A stretch of 64,000 nt of DNA, taken from the NCBI GenBank assembly GCA_037074615.1, contig CM073538.1, positions 22,407,068 through 22,471,067 of the forward strand, in the 5' to 3' direction. Every line of letters starts with the position of its first letter. Positions within the stretch are counted from its first letter, which is position 1. The notes below the pieces were generated by a model, which saw only the letters and a program-made list of their open reading frames with translations, searched no databases and had not been told where the DNA came from. Source of the DNA: Leucaena leucocephala. Its lineage: Eukaryota; Streptophyta; Magnoliopsida; Fabales; Fabaceae. Below are positions 1 to 10,740 of the stretch, in pieces. The position numbers and the translations under genes are program-made.

Positions 1-321
1 AAGCTTCAAGGCCACACTGACACACACATTCAAGAGATGCTTCAAGCACTCGGCATCTCCCTCCTCTGTACCAGCACTCGTCCCGACGATCGTCCCACCA
101 TGAAAGACGTCGCCGCCTTGCTCCGTGAAATCCGCCACGACCCTCCGGCCGGCCACGACGCTCACAAGCCCAAGCCCAAGCCCACCACCACAACCAACAA
201 CAACAACTCTTCTACTTCATCCTCTGTCACTCCCACTCAGTTGTTGCTTCTCGATCATCCTTCGTCTCATTCTTCATCGCTCGCTTATTCGTCTTCTACT
301 GTACAAGGAAGGAGTGCGTGA
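1..321 (+). CDS. LRR receptor-like serine/threonine kinase, C-terminal end (partial)
   Basis: Reading frame 1 is open from the window edge to a TGA at 319-321, giving 106 residues. The first about 50 residues contain QEMLQALGISLLCTS followed by RPTMKDVAALLREIRHDP, the end of the kinase domain (subdomain XI, with the invariant Arg of RPTM). This wording is typical of plant LRR-XI receptor kinases of the RGI/RCH group (for example At4g26540), which perceive secreted peptides at the plasma membrane. After the kinase comes a low-complexity tail with KPKPKP, Thr/Asn runs and Ser/His-rich stretches, probably a disordered cytoplasmic tail. Ectodomain, membrane span and most of the kinase lie outside the window, so the exact subfamily is inferred only from the C terminus. 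Confidence 0.85.
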   Translation, partial: KLQGHTDTHIQEMLQALGISLLCTSTRPDDRPTMKDVAALLREIRHDPPAGHDAHKPKPKPTTTTNNNNSSTSSSVTPTQLLLLDHPSSHSSSLAYSSSTVQGRSA

Positions 322-1977
322 TAGGGCCTTAAGTAGTAGTATTAGTGTGTTGAGGAGTTAGATAGATAGTGATTAGTTGTTAGCTAATAATATTAACGTT
401 GAGGTAATTAATGGAATTGTAAAGAAGAAGCAGGGGTCATTTGGGTATTTGCGGCTGTTGATGATTTACAAGATTAGTTAGCTAAATTACAAGAGTGTAC
501 AGTAATTAGCAGTTTAATTCAGTTTGTTGATGCCCGCAAACGTGGCTACATGCCAAATTTGAGTGGCTGGATGTCCTATTCCTTGAAGGCCTGAACTTCC
601 ATAATACGGTTTGATACGCCTAGGAATTGGAACTCTTTTTTTTTTTTTAAAGAAAGGGAAACAATAATGAAAATAGGTTAAATTAATGTGGTCTACGTCT
701 TTTCTCAGCAGGCACCATATGGCACAATGCTTAATTAGAGAGAGAGATGGGAAGGGTGGGTTCCTCTTGTCATTTGCCCCACATATATATGTATAGCGAT
801 ATCAGAAAAGTATCCTCATTTTAGATACTATATTTTGTAAATTAAGAAGTATTTAAAATATAAAAAGAGAATGACATTATATTGATGATTCATATTTGAT
901 GCCTCATCATTTGATTATGAGTTCCTAAACTCAATCCGTCTTGTTACTGCATGGGAGGCTTCAGTTTGGACATATGCCTATCATAAAAAGACATGATACC
1001 TAATTAATGAGCATAGCTTTTGTTAACATCCTTTACTCTATCTAGTAGAGCTAGATGGGTGCAGTTACAGGAATTAGTTCTTCATGAAATATAGTTACTA
1101 TGCTTTAACAAAGAATATTCTACATATATAATATAATTTAAAAATATTAAAATGAAAAAAATATTTTATCCGTGTAATTGGACAAGTCAAAGTATTTTTT
1201 ATTAAATAAAATTAACCGTATTAAATTTAATAGATTGTTTGGCAGAAGGGATTTAGAGGGAAAAGGAGAAAAAGAAATATGTTAAATTTAAAAAATTAGA
1301 AAAATAGGATTATAAAATTTTAATAAAGAGAATATATAAAATAAAAAAAAAGATTAAAAATATACTTTTTTTTTACTTAAGAGTAAACTAAAATTTATAA
1401 AAGGCTAAATATATAATTTAGGATAAATAGTATGAACTTATATATGAAGATTTGTGCACGCAAAGACATCATCATCTAACGGCATTGGGATATCAAAGAA
1501 AATTGAGTAACGTGTGGTAGTTTGGGAGTGGCGTTTCAGTTGAGGGCCACACGACGTTCCACGTGAATTGGGAGGTAACGGCAAATTCAGCTTTGCTCCT
1601 TCAAGAGCGAGAAAAGCACAATTTCGCTTCTAGCGATCTGGCTTTGTTTTTATTTATTTATTTATTTTAAATTATAAAATTTTTTAAAAAAATAGTTAGA
1701 CACATCAATGGCAGTACACAACTTTATTTCCTTTTATATAATATTAATATAAAATAGAGTGAATAGTTAATTATCCTTAAAAAAAATTAGACATACAAAA
1801 AATATGATACTTTAATAAATATTATAATTATAATAATAATAAAATTATACTTTTCAATAATTAAACATATTTTAAATAGTCCTACATTTTACTTATATAT
1901 CATCTAAATGTAAGGACAATATGTGGCTTTGCTTTATTTGGTTCCATCCTAACACCACCTCTCCATAATTCTATGTG
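322..1977. other. Intergenic, AT-rich
   Basis: No coding exon recognised. It includes the probable 3' UTR of the receptor kinase just after 321 and long AT-rich stretches. A segment near 1232-1290 (TTTGGCAGAAGGGATTTAGAG) resembles the start of a small MITE-like element, but its other end was not found. Confidence 0.5.
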
Positions 1978-2440
1978 TGTTTGGTAAATTGTTAAATTTA
2001 AGTTTAAAATTTAGGTTTGACTTAAAATTTAGATTTAAAGAAATTTTTAAACAAACAATTATATTTATTTAAACAGATTTTTGGATTAAACCATAGTTTA
2101 AAACTAAAGTTTCAGATAAGCTGATCAGAGTAGCTTATATAACTATAAAAGAGCTTATGAACTAACCGATTACTATATTACCCATATTTTTTTTGCACCA
2201 TCTCTAATTTATTTCTTACACCTTATCTCCTTTCTCCTATTATCTCTTATCTCTTCTCATTTACTCATACCATTTTTTGTAATTTACTAATAATAAAAAT
2301 ATTTCTGAAAATAAATATTCAAACACTCATTTATTCAAAATCACTTTTTTTTCATAAACTTTTCTCTAAAAGTCTTTTTCTATAAACCACTCAAATTTTT
2401 TTTTTTTATAAGTCTATTTTAAAAATTCTATCTAAATATA
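1978..2440 (+). repeat. Dispersed repeat family R1, copy a
   Basis: AT-rich element with a core at about 2080-2200 containing CATAGTTTAAAACTAAA, then AGAGTAGCTTAT and a pyrimidine-rich stretch with TCTCCTTTCTCCTATT. The same ordered blocks recur at 36800-37260 in the same orientation. It is probably a non-autonomous DNA transposon, but terminal repeats and target duplication were not clear. Confidence 0.6.
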
Positions 2441-3251
2441 TCTTTTATCCCTAACAATATCGTTCTGACTATACTATTGGATTGGATTGCCCCAGAAACC
2501 AAGACTAACGAGAATCTTCTTGTTTGTTTTTTTATGGCTTGGACAATACTATTGGGCTCAGTAGTTACTTCCCCGCCCCGTATGCCCAGCTAAGAATTTT
2601 TCATTTCTCAAATATACTAATTTCTCATTTATATTTTAAACTTAAACTAAAACATAGATAGAAGTACATATTTTTTATTTTAAAATTTAATTACAATTTT
2701 TTATTAAGAATAATTATTTATAATCTGCTCAGAATTTTTTATAGCTGTTTTGTACTTATTCGAACTTTTCAAAAAACAATTTTAAATAACTTAAACAAGT
2801 ACCATCAAAATTAGGTTTTGCAAAAATCAATTTAAATTTCCAAAACTAATAAGTAATAACCAAGCCCAACACACATGAAGGATATGGACTTTTGTAGGTA
2901 AAAAAATCACGTTAGACAATGTTGCCTTTAATTAAGTGCTTAGTTAGATTAACTTATTTTTATTTATTTCAAATACTTCCCCAGGTAAATATGTGAGAGG
3001 AGTTTAAAGTTGTCTTAAATTTTATTTTTAGGGTGTCCAATCATAATTCCAAACAAGCATAAGTTCAACAATGCTTAATTTTGAGACTATGATAAAGCAA
3101 GAAATGATTAATAAGTCCTTATAGTAATTAATAAGAACCGAGTCTAATAAAAAAGATTAATATTTTATAATATAATGAATTAAAGCTTGAGTTACTATTA
3201 AGAGATGTGTTTATATTTAGCGTCTAAGAGTCTCTTAAATAAGTTATTTTG

Positions 3252-3524
3252 TTACCTATTGTTTGTGGGTTTAACTGTCGAAGGGGTAAAACATGTGACC
3301 ATTTGAAGCATGTTCGATCCATAGGGAGTATCACTTTATCGTGATTCTAGTCGCAACGCTTGGGGAGACATTCTAACTTTTGGATGTCTAGGTTTATGTT
3401 TTAGGGTAATAGACAGTTTACCTTACCTAACATTAGTATCGCCTAGGAGAAAATGAGACTTTACTCTACTCTTAAATTGTGGGTGAGCCCAACTACTTTT
3501 TTAAAATTCTTGTACCAAACAAAA
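3252..3524 (+). mobile_element. SINE-like dispersed element R2, copy a
   Basis: Contains GCATGTTCGATCCATAGG near 3309-3326, which resembles a pol III B box. A body follows with CGCTTGGGGAGACATTCTAA, and the 3' end is AAAATTCTTGTACCAAACA plus an A-rich tail. Related copies lie at 37690-37900 (+) and 63470-63690 (-). Flanks AAGTTATTTTG (3' end about 3251) and AAGTTACTTCG after the tail may be a diverged target duplication (9 of 11 bases). The element carries chance ORFs but no credible gene. Confidence 0.6.
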
Positions 3525-3856
3525 AAGTTACTTCGCTAGATATCCTTAAAAACAAGGCAATGAAGGCATTATGGTATGGGGACGAATTGTCAATATTATT
3601 TGTACTTGACAATGAGGTATCGAAGCACAGACATGGTGTGGGAAACGATCGAAGCACTCGAGCCCAAATTATAGTCTACATATCTTTCACCAACCAAACT
3701 ACATTTCTCTTTTTGTGAGTTTTACTGAACAAGAATCGGAACAACACAAAACAACAAACCAAACCATATGGAGATTTTTTTTTATGGCAATACAATATAT
3801 AATAGCTATGACAAAAGAGAATTCTGAAAACAAAAGCAGTGATATATATATTATGA

Positions 3857-6328
3857 TCAAGGGCATCTGAGATTCCTTCCAGGGCCTCCATAATAAAAGT
3901 AAGTGCCCCAAAATTGGTTTGATCCCAATCTGATGTCATAGCAATTGGAATGATCAGCCAATTGATGAATCTTGGATAGAGGAAGCAAACTATTATCCCA
4001 ATCCACCACTTGTAAGTTCCTGAAATATGCTGCTTTTCTGTACCCTTCTTCTGCATATTCACCGCTTCCCATTTGTGTGCTTGTGTGGTAACCCTTTGAC
4101 CCTTCTGAGTTCACTACTTCCCCTCCAAATTGCACCATGCTCGCCTCCCTCCTCAGGTGACTGAATAAGTTCGCCGGCCAGTACCCGACTAGCCCGCCCG
4201 ACCCTATCTCCAGCCACCAGTGCCCATGTTTCGGATCCTATCCCAATCACACATCCTCATTAAGTTAGCACCAGCACGATTAGTGGTTAGCAAATTGCCT
4301 TATCTTGTAAGTAGCATAGTAGGAGGTCGTAGTGTTGGATTCCACTTATAATATTAGACAAAAGAAAAAAAGAAAAAAGAAAACTGCAAGGGTTTGGCGC
4401 AGTGGTTGCTTTCCATGGATGGACAAAGGAGGAGTCAGAATCAGAAATAGCAAAATTAGAGGAAAAGAGGGAACCGTGAGGTGTGGCTTTAATAAAGGCA
4501 AAAAAGAGCCATATAACAGTAGAGTGGACCACATGAAGGACACTCGTACGGGGAAAGCCAGCGAATCTTTTAATTTAAAACAATAACGTGGACAAGAATT
4601 CAAAAGAAAACTGACAATCAAAACGAATTATTGTTCCTCTTCCACACATTTTTCCGATTCCTTATAATACACTTTCTCGTCAAAGCAAATTCAGTTGAAT
4701 AACAAGTTCACATATTATCCCAAAAAAACAAAACAACTCAATTCAGTTAACAACATTGTGCCATGTATGCAAACTTACCTTCCAAATCATTAAGGTAATA
4801 TCATACTGCCTTCCATTAAATACAGATCTTGGGGATATTGCAGCTCCCATTGCTATCCTGTTGTTGGTTTGAACAAATCCTGAGCACAGCAAGTTGTAGC
4901 ATCCTGTCACTTGATATGCGTCTGTCTGTGTTTTTTATATATAAATACATTCAATGAGTCAGACTCTCTATTAGAATATATTGTAAAATAGTCCTACATT
5001 GATTAATTAGAGAAATAATTGAATGTATATAATGTCAAAGAGGTCCTATACAGCTATTTTGATATATAGAAAGATTAACACAATATGTATTTAGTCTCTA
5101 AAAAAATCTAACATTCCCCTTTAATATAATAGTAGGCAAAACAAACTGCAGAATTTCGGTCGTTTCAAATACTTACTGTCCAATAAGTGAAGAACCTTGG
5201 ATTGTTATCTCCATATAGCCGTGGACTTACCTGGACAACACTAGTGCTTGTTATAGATCATCATCATCTCACATTTGAAGAGAGATATGGAACAAATGAG
5301 TGTAAATGAGAGTGTACATGCCTGCCAACCAGCTTCTATGGTATTTAGATCATTCCCAAAGGATCCAGCAATAACCCATATCTGTGACAAGCTAAATTCG
5401 TCTTGATTCCTCACTTGGGGTGCCCATACGTTTATACTTGCCTTTGCTCCGTAATATTGATCCCCATTCTCAAAAACCACTGCATGCTGCATTCACATTT
5501 ATATTCTGAATCATCCTCCTGCTAATCTTCTATGTATTTCAGCACAAAACAATAGGAACTTAGCTCACTTGAATTCTCCCTTGTTTTGCTTAAGAACACT
5601 AACCTCATGGCCACTGGCAGATGAATCTCTCCGTACACTTGTACCATGTTTTCGTCCAAATCTCTGAATGGAACTTGATCTCAGAATATCTTCCTCTGTT
5701 GTTCTCCTGATTGGAACTGTTCCTTCTGGGCATGACTCACCAGAATCTGTCCACAGCTGAAAGCTTTCTGATTCTGATTCTGCATTAATGTCGTAGCCTC
5801 TTGGCCTTTCTGGTGGATCCTGTGTAAAACCCAAATCTTTTTACTCTCCCTACAAAGAGAAAAAGGTCATTTTCTTCAGTGTGAAAGTTTTTATAGAAAT
5901 TACCAACGGTCTGTGTCTTATTAGTCCTTGAAGCTCAGGATGGTCAAAAGCTGGCTGATTATGAAATAAAACACAGTCAATCAAATCCCCATCTGGGCTC
6001 TGCAACAAAATAACAAAATTCGAGTCACTTACATAAGAATCATTAGTATCATCAAAGCTTCTTACAGAGCAGCAGAAGAAAATGCCTGAATTGTCTTAAA
6101 AGAAGGCTTGTTGATCTTGCTTAAAAGAGCTCTGATCCTGAGAGTTTGGTTGGAGTGTAAGGGGTGAGTCAAAACTGGGCTAATTGAAGAAAGAAGAAAC
6201 AGGAAAGCAACAAAAGTAAGAGCAGCCAATTTCAGAGAATGATTCTGTGGTCTTGTTTGTCTTCTTGTTTCAGCACAAAATGATTCATTCTCATGATGAT
6301 TTGTACAGGAAACCGAGTTTTTCTTCAT
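3857..6328 (-). CDS. Neprosin-domain (DUF4409/DUF239) secreted protein
   Basis: Seven minus-strand exons: 6328-6086, 5999-5904, 5819-5604, 5486-5322, 5230-5177, 4925-4779 and 4237-3857. All junctions are in phase and the product is 433 residues, normal for the family. Residues 30-54 form a hydrophobic signal peptide or anchor (KLAALTFVAFLFLLSS). SPDGDLIDCV and DPPERPRGYDI mark the N-terminal neprosin activation region. GAKASINVWAPQV, NTIEAGWQVSP and GCYNLLCSGFVQTNNRIA mark the neprosin domain. Glu236 (IEAGW) and Glu317 (HWWLE) are at positions that may match the paired catalytic glutamates of Nepenthes neprosin, a prolyl-specific glutamic peptidase; that assignment is inferred. The start MKKN (6328) was chosen over upstream in-frame ATGs because it places the hydrophobic segment near the N terminus. 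Introns 1 and 4 appear to use GC donors. Confidence 0.9.
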
Positions 6329-8669
6329 ATCGAACCAAAACAAAAGGAAGGAAGAATGGGGAGAACCTAAGCTTGACCAAAAAAAAAATCTTGAAACTGG
6401 TTCAGAAAGAGAGAGAAATTGTAGTGGTGATGGTTTTTGTGCTTCCACCATGCACTGAAAATTCAGGCACCAGAAGGCTGTCGACCCCACACTGGGTGGG
6501 GTTACACTTTATTGACTTTCTTTTTTCTTTTTTTTGCAATTCAAATGTTACTAGTCATATAGGTAATTTTAATTTAATTTCACTTTACCAACAATCCGGT
6601 CAATTAAGGAAACTGATTGAGACGAAAAACTCAGAGAAGCTCATGGCACAAGTAATTTGATTGACGTCAGGAGGATCGATGCCACGGTCAAATCCAGTCA
6701 ACTACCTCTTTCTGTACCTACAATCGATCAATGCGTATGCGCCCGTATATGCATTTATTAGTTATTACGGCCCTAACAATAAATCTCTTCTCAGTTTAAA
6801 AAAAACAACAACAACAAATCTCTTTAAAAAATGTAGTATTACTACTAGTTATGTAAGCGTGAGATTTTGTAAAATATATTCACTTTATTTTTAATTACTA
6901 TTTATTTTGATAAAATAGTTACATAAATAAGTTAATTATAAATAAATCTAACCTTTCAATAATAATTTATATTATATATTTATTAATATATCTAAATTAA
7001 TAAACTAATTTTTATATTAATTATAATTAATTAATTTATTTAAAAAGTCAATCAGTTTTTATAATAAAAAATTTTAAGGATGTAATGTTGATAGAAGCAC
7101 ATATAAGATAATGTACAAAATGATCAAATCTCATCTAATGGATCTTTTGGAAAGTACATAATTGAGGAAATAAATAAGCAATGATTTAAAGAAAAGCGTA
7201 CTTAGAGGGCAGCATGTTGGGATTAAACATTTATTAAATAAGTAATTAGAAAGCGAATGATTCTGCAATAAGTTTTTGAGGTGCAGAATCTCGTGTGTGT
7301 GAGGTGCAGAGGAAGCATGGGCCTTAAGATTTAAGAACGCTATTGCTTCTCTTTTGAGTTTTTACTTTTTAGGATACTGTGGCACCGCTTCCTTCTTCAC
7401 TCTTTTTCAAGACTCTATTTCAACATCTACATTTAATTGAAAAAATTATTAGATTTTATTTGTACTTTTCTTAACGAAATATTTAATAAAATTCAATTTT
7501 ATAGTGATGCCTCATGCGTTTAAAAATAAAACAATTATGCAAAAAATGTCTACTATTTCTTTCTTTCTTTTCATTTATTTGCTATTGGTTCACACACGCA
7601 TAATATTTATACATGTACTATAATATAATTTAAATAAATCTTATTAAAATAGGCAAATACACCTTTATGGCCCTACAGTTTGACCTGTTTAAATCTTGGC
7701 TTAATCTGTTAAATAAAAACACTAGGTTTAAATTAAACCTAGAACTAGATACGTTTATATAAATAGACAAGATATGTTCAGCTAAAATCTAACATAACCT
7801 GACATAATACTACTTGTAAGCTTATGGAAGGGAATACTTCATCCAATTCTATATATAAAAATTCTCATAAAATCAATTATCTGTAACTAATCCGAACGGT
7901 GTATTAGTTAATCACAACAAGGCGGTTGTTTGCCTCATCAAACAAACATTTTGATATATATAGAGAGAGAGAGAGTGCTTGCCCCGTATCGATATGCTTG
8001 AACTTCATGATGATAAAGCGAATTACAAAGCAACGCTAATGTTGTCATGGCAGTGTTTCGCAAAACATCAACAGAATTTCGTAGTTTTATCATGTTTATT
8101 TGTAGCTGTGAACGACATCCAAATTACGGGTGAGATGAAAATCCAGTCACGCCATTGGTTTTCGTCCAAAGAAGGGAATCGACATCAACCTCTGAGCTGC
8201 CTTGGGATGACGTGAAGAGAATTGTTGCCCAATAATATAATATGAATTATTACGTACGATTCTATATGCTGGCCATGTTTCTTAAGTTCTCAACCATGCA
8301 TGTCACCTTTCTTTCCCTCCCGTAAATTAAACCTTGCTCCCTACAATTTACGGTGGATTCCCCTTTAAGCAAAGCATCTTCTTTATACTTTCTCGAACCA
8401 AGCAAGCACAAAAAAGAGAAAAGAAAAAGAAAGAAGAAGAAGAAAAAGAGTGGCACCTAAAACATTCTTCGGATAAGACGTCCATGAAAGGCGTTGCATG
8501 TATCGTCAATTTTCTAATATCACTATATATTTAAATAAAACAAAGGAATCAGATACTGATCTATCATTTTAACTCCTTTTCCCTAATAAAATTCTCTCAC
8601 GTAATTCAATATTGAACCCAAAAATAATCCATACCATCATTACGAAGTTGATTTGATTGAAGCCTGTGA
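6329..8669. other. Intergenic, AT-rich
   Basis: It holds the neprosin promoter side and the upstream region of the UBX gene. There is a GA microsatellite near 7962-7975 and a purine-rich stretch near 8410-8450. Short ORFs here start at non-ATG codons or show no family resemblance. Nothing else is supported. Confidence 0.5.
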
Positions 8670-10154
8670 GCATATACAATCTCATCGACGACGAGAGATC
8701 ACGGGATCTTTTGCCGGGTGGCGAGCCTTCTTCCTAGGAGCATTGTGGGAGAATTTTCAAGGGCCATGAGTGATATAGGATCAGGAAGAAGAAAAAGAAG
8801 AAGACGATCGAGAAATCAAAACGAGCTCCTCGCTCCTTCATCTTCAGATTTCCAATTCCAGCCATTTCAGCCGTCGGCGGCGGTAGTTCCGGAGGATCAG
8901 CCGGCCTTTCTGGAGGGTTTTGAGCTTCAATACGGCACCGTCCATCCTTTCTTCTACGCGTGCCGTTTAATGGAAGTTCTGAAACTTGCAGAGCAAGACA
9001 AGAAGTTGGTGTTCATGTACATCCATTCTCCAGAACACCCTCTCACTCACAGCTTTTGCAGGGAAACACTCTGTAGTGAGCTCGTGACCGAATTCCTTGA
9101 CGTTACCTTCATTTGCTGGGGAGGCCTCGCTGATCGAGGCGAAGGTCTGAGTATGGTCGCCAATCTCCTCCCTGCTAGCTTCCCCCTTTGCGCCATGGCG
9201 GTTCTGCAACTGGTGGAAGGACCAGTTTCAGCGGCGGAGCTAGTGGACTTTTTCCACAGAACAATGGAAGAACAAGGATTGGCTTTTGGAAGTGACAGAG
9301 CTCGGAGGGAAGAAATGATCAGAGCTGATAGTCGGCTAAGAGAAGAACAAGATGCTGATATTGAAGCTTTGTGAATGGACAGGGAAAAAGAAAACCTCAG
9401 GAATTCAACTTCAACAGAAAGAGTTCATCAGAAACCAGTACAAGCATTGAACACACACCAGAAATTATGAGAAGCCTAATAAGAACAAATCTGCGAGTAA
9501 ACACAACTCTAAAGTGCATGACCCCACCACCGCCACGCAAAATCAAAACAAAGGAGTTCCAAATCGGGCAGGCCAGTGTCAACCCACTCAGGTATGTAAT
9601 CTGAATTCTTTTAGGGTTAAACCCACCTAGATTACTATATGTTTACCGGGTTTTGTTCTTGTTTCATATATTTTTAATGAGTTTAAGCTAGCTACTTGAT
9701 GTTATTAATACTGTCAAGCTCAAATCCAAATTTTTCTATAATGATAAGGACTTTTCTCACCTTTGGCATAGCACCCCAGATAAGAGGCTCGTGCGACAGG
9801 CTATTAGCTCGCCGTCTTGAATGACAAAGTACAGGAACAAAAACAACAAAAAACAGTATAAAGATCTTAGGTCATAATTTTATCACAAAATTCACTTGTG
9901 TGATGTTGTTGCAGATATTGATAAGGTTTCCAAACGGGGAAAGAAGAGAGCATAGATTTGAAAGTAAGGACAGAATTCAGGCAATTTTCGCATTCATTGA
10001 TTCACTTGGCATGCCTGGGATTGGGAACTACAAATTGGTGTCAAACTTCCCAAGAAGAGTGTATGGCGTTGATCAGAAGATAATGACACTCGAAGCCGCT
10101 GGCCTCCATCCCAAAGCGAGCATTTTCCTCGAGCCCGGGTCCACCGACCCATAA
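8670..10154 (+). pseudogene. UAS plus UBX domain protein (PUX10/FAF2-like), probably broken
   Basis: An open frame from about 8670 to the TGA at 9372-9374 encodes a UAS domain (thioredoxin-like): YGTVHPFFYACR, FMYIHSPEHPLTHSF, TLCSELVTEF and CWGG. A UBX domain is encoded by 9915-10154 after a good acceptor at 9914: ILIRFPNGERREHRF, DSLGMPGIGNYKLVSNFPRR and AAGLHPKASIFLE. UAS-UBX proteins act as Cdc48/p97 adaptors; PUX10 sits on lipid droplets or the ER. The UBX exon joins in phase to a good donor at 9591 (CAG then GTATGT) only in a different frame from the UAS exon. Between them lie an in-frame TGA and a frame change. The frame has no ATG near 8718 (that codon is GTG); the first in-frame ATG is at 8766. 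The N-terminal UBA and membrane hairpin are absent, and a UAS strand after FPLCAMAV looks shortened. An unseen intron at 9371-9461 could restore the frame, but it would be U-poor. Confidence 0.6.
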
Positions 10155-10740
10155 GGATCGGGTCAATCTTGTGGGCTACTCACTGGGTTCAACCATAAGG
10201 CCTTTTCGCTTAATGTATATGCATCCCAAGGCTCATTTGAGCCTCCAACAAATCTCACACTAAAATTTTGATGTGTCCATAAAATGATCATCCTTGCTTT
10301 AGTTACTTGGTGTGCTTAATAGTGTTAAATTCATTTAATCAAAATCTCATGGTCCAAGTGTTTTTTTAGATTCAGAGGATTAATGTTCCATATGGAGCGT
10401 ATAAAAGGGATAAGAAACACAAAAATAATGTACATATACTAGAAATAAGACAGTATAGGAAACTAGAGTGATATTTTCTTAATTATTTATATGAATTGGA
10501 AACTTATTATCTGTAAAAGTTTTTAACATAAAACTAAGATACCCCCTGGGTAAAAACGAAGAAAGACCATTAAGAAAGGAGGCCGAGGCCGAGGACGGTT
10601 GACCAAAAATACCCATGAAAAATTGAATAAGAAAATCGATTCAAACTAGTAGACGGCGTTGTCTGGTAAATTGAACGGCAAACTCACACCTTACCCAGAA
10701 GGCGGGGATGCAATTTATAGGATATTGAGGAAATTGGAAA
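10155..10740. other. Short intergenic region with probable Sec14-gene promoter
   Basis: About 590 bases between the UBX stop and the Sec14 ATG. No exon or clear repeat was recognised. The GC-richer stretch 10570-10740 is probably promoter and 5' UTR of the downstream gene. Confidence 0.45.

Noticed and set aside
3479..3718. 79-codon ORF
   Set aside because: It starts in the 3' end of a SINE-like repeat and has no family resemblance; the initiation codon is not ATG.
6062..6490. Longer N terminus for the neprosin protein starting at 6490
   Set aside because: It would bury the hydrophobic signal segment far from the N terminus; MKKN at 6328 fits better.
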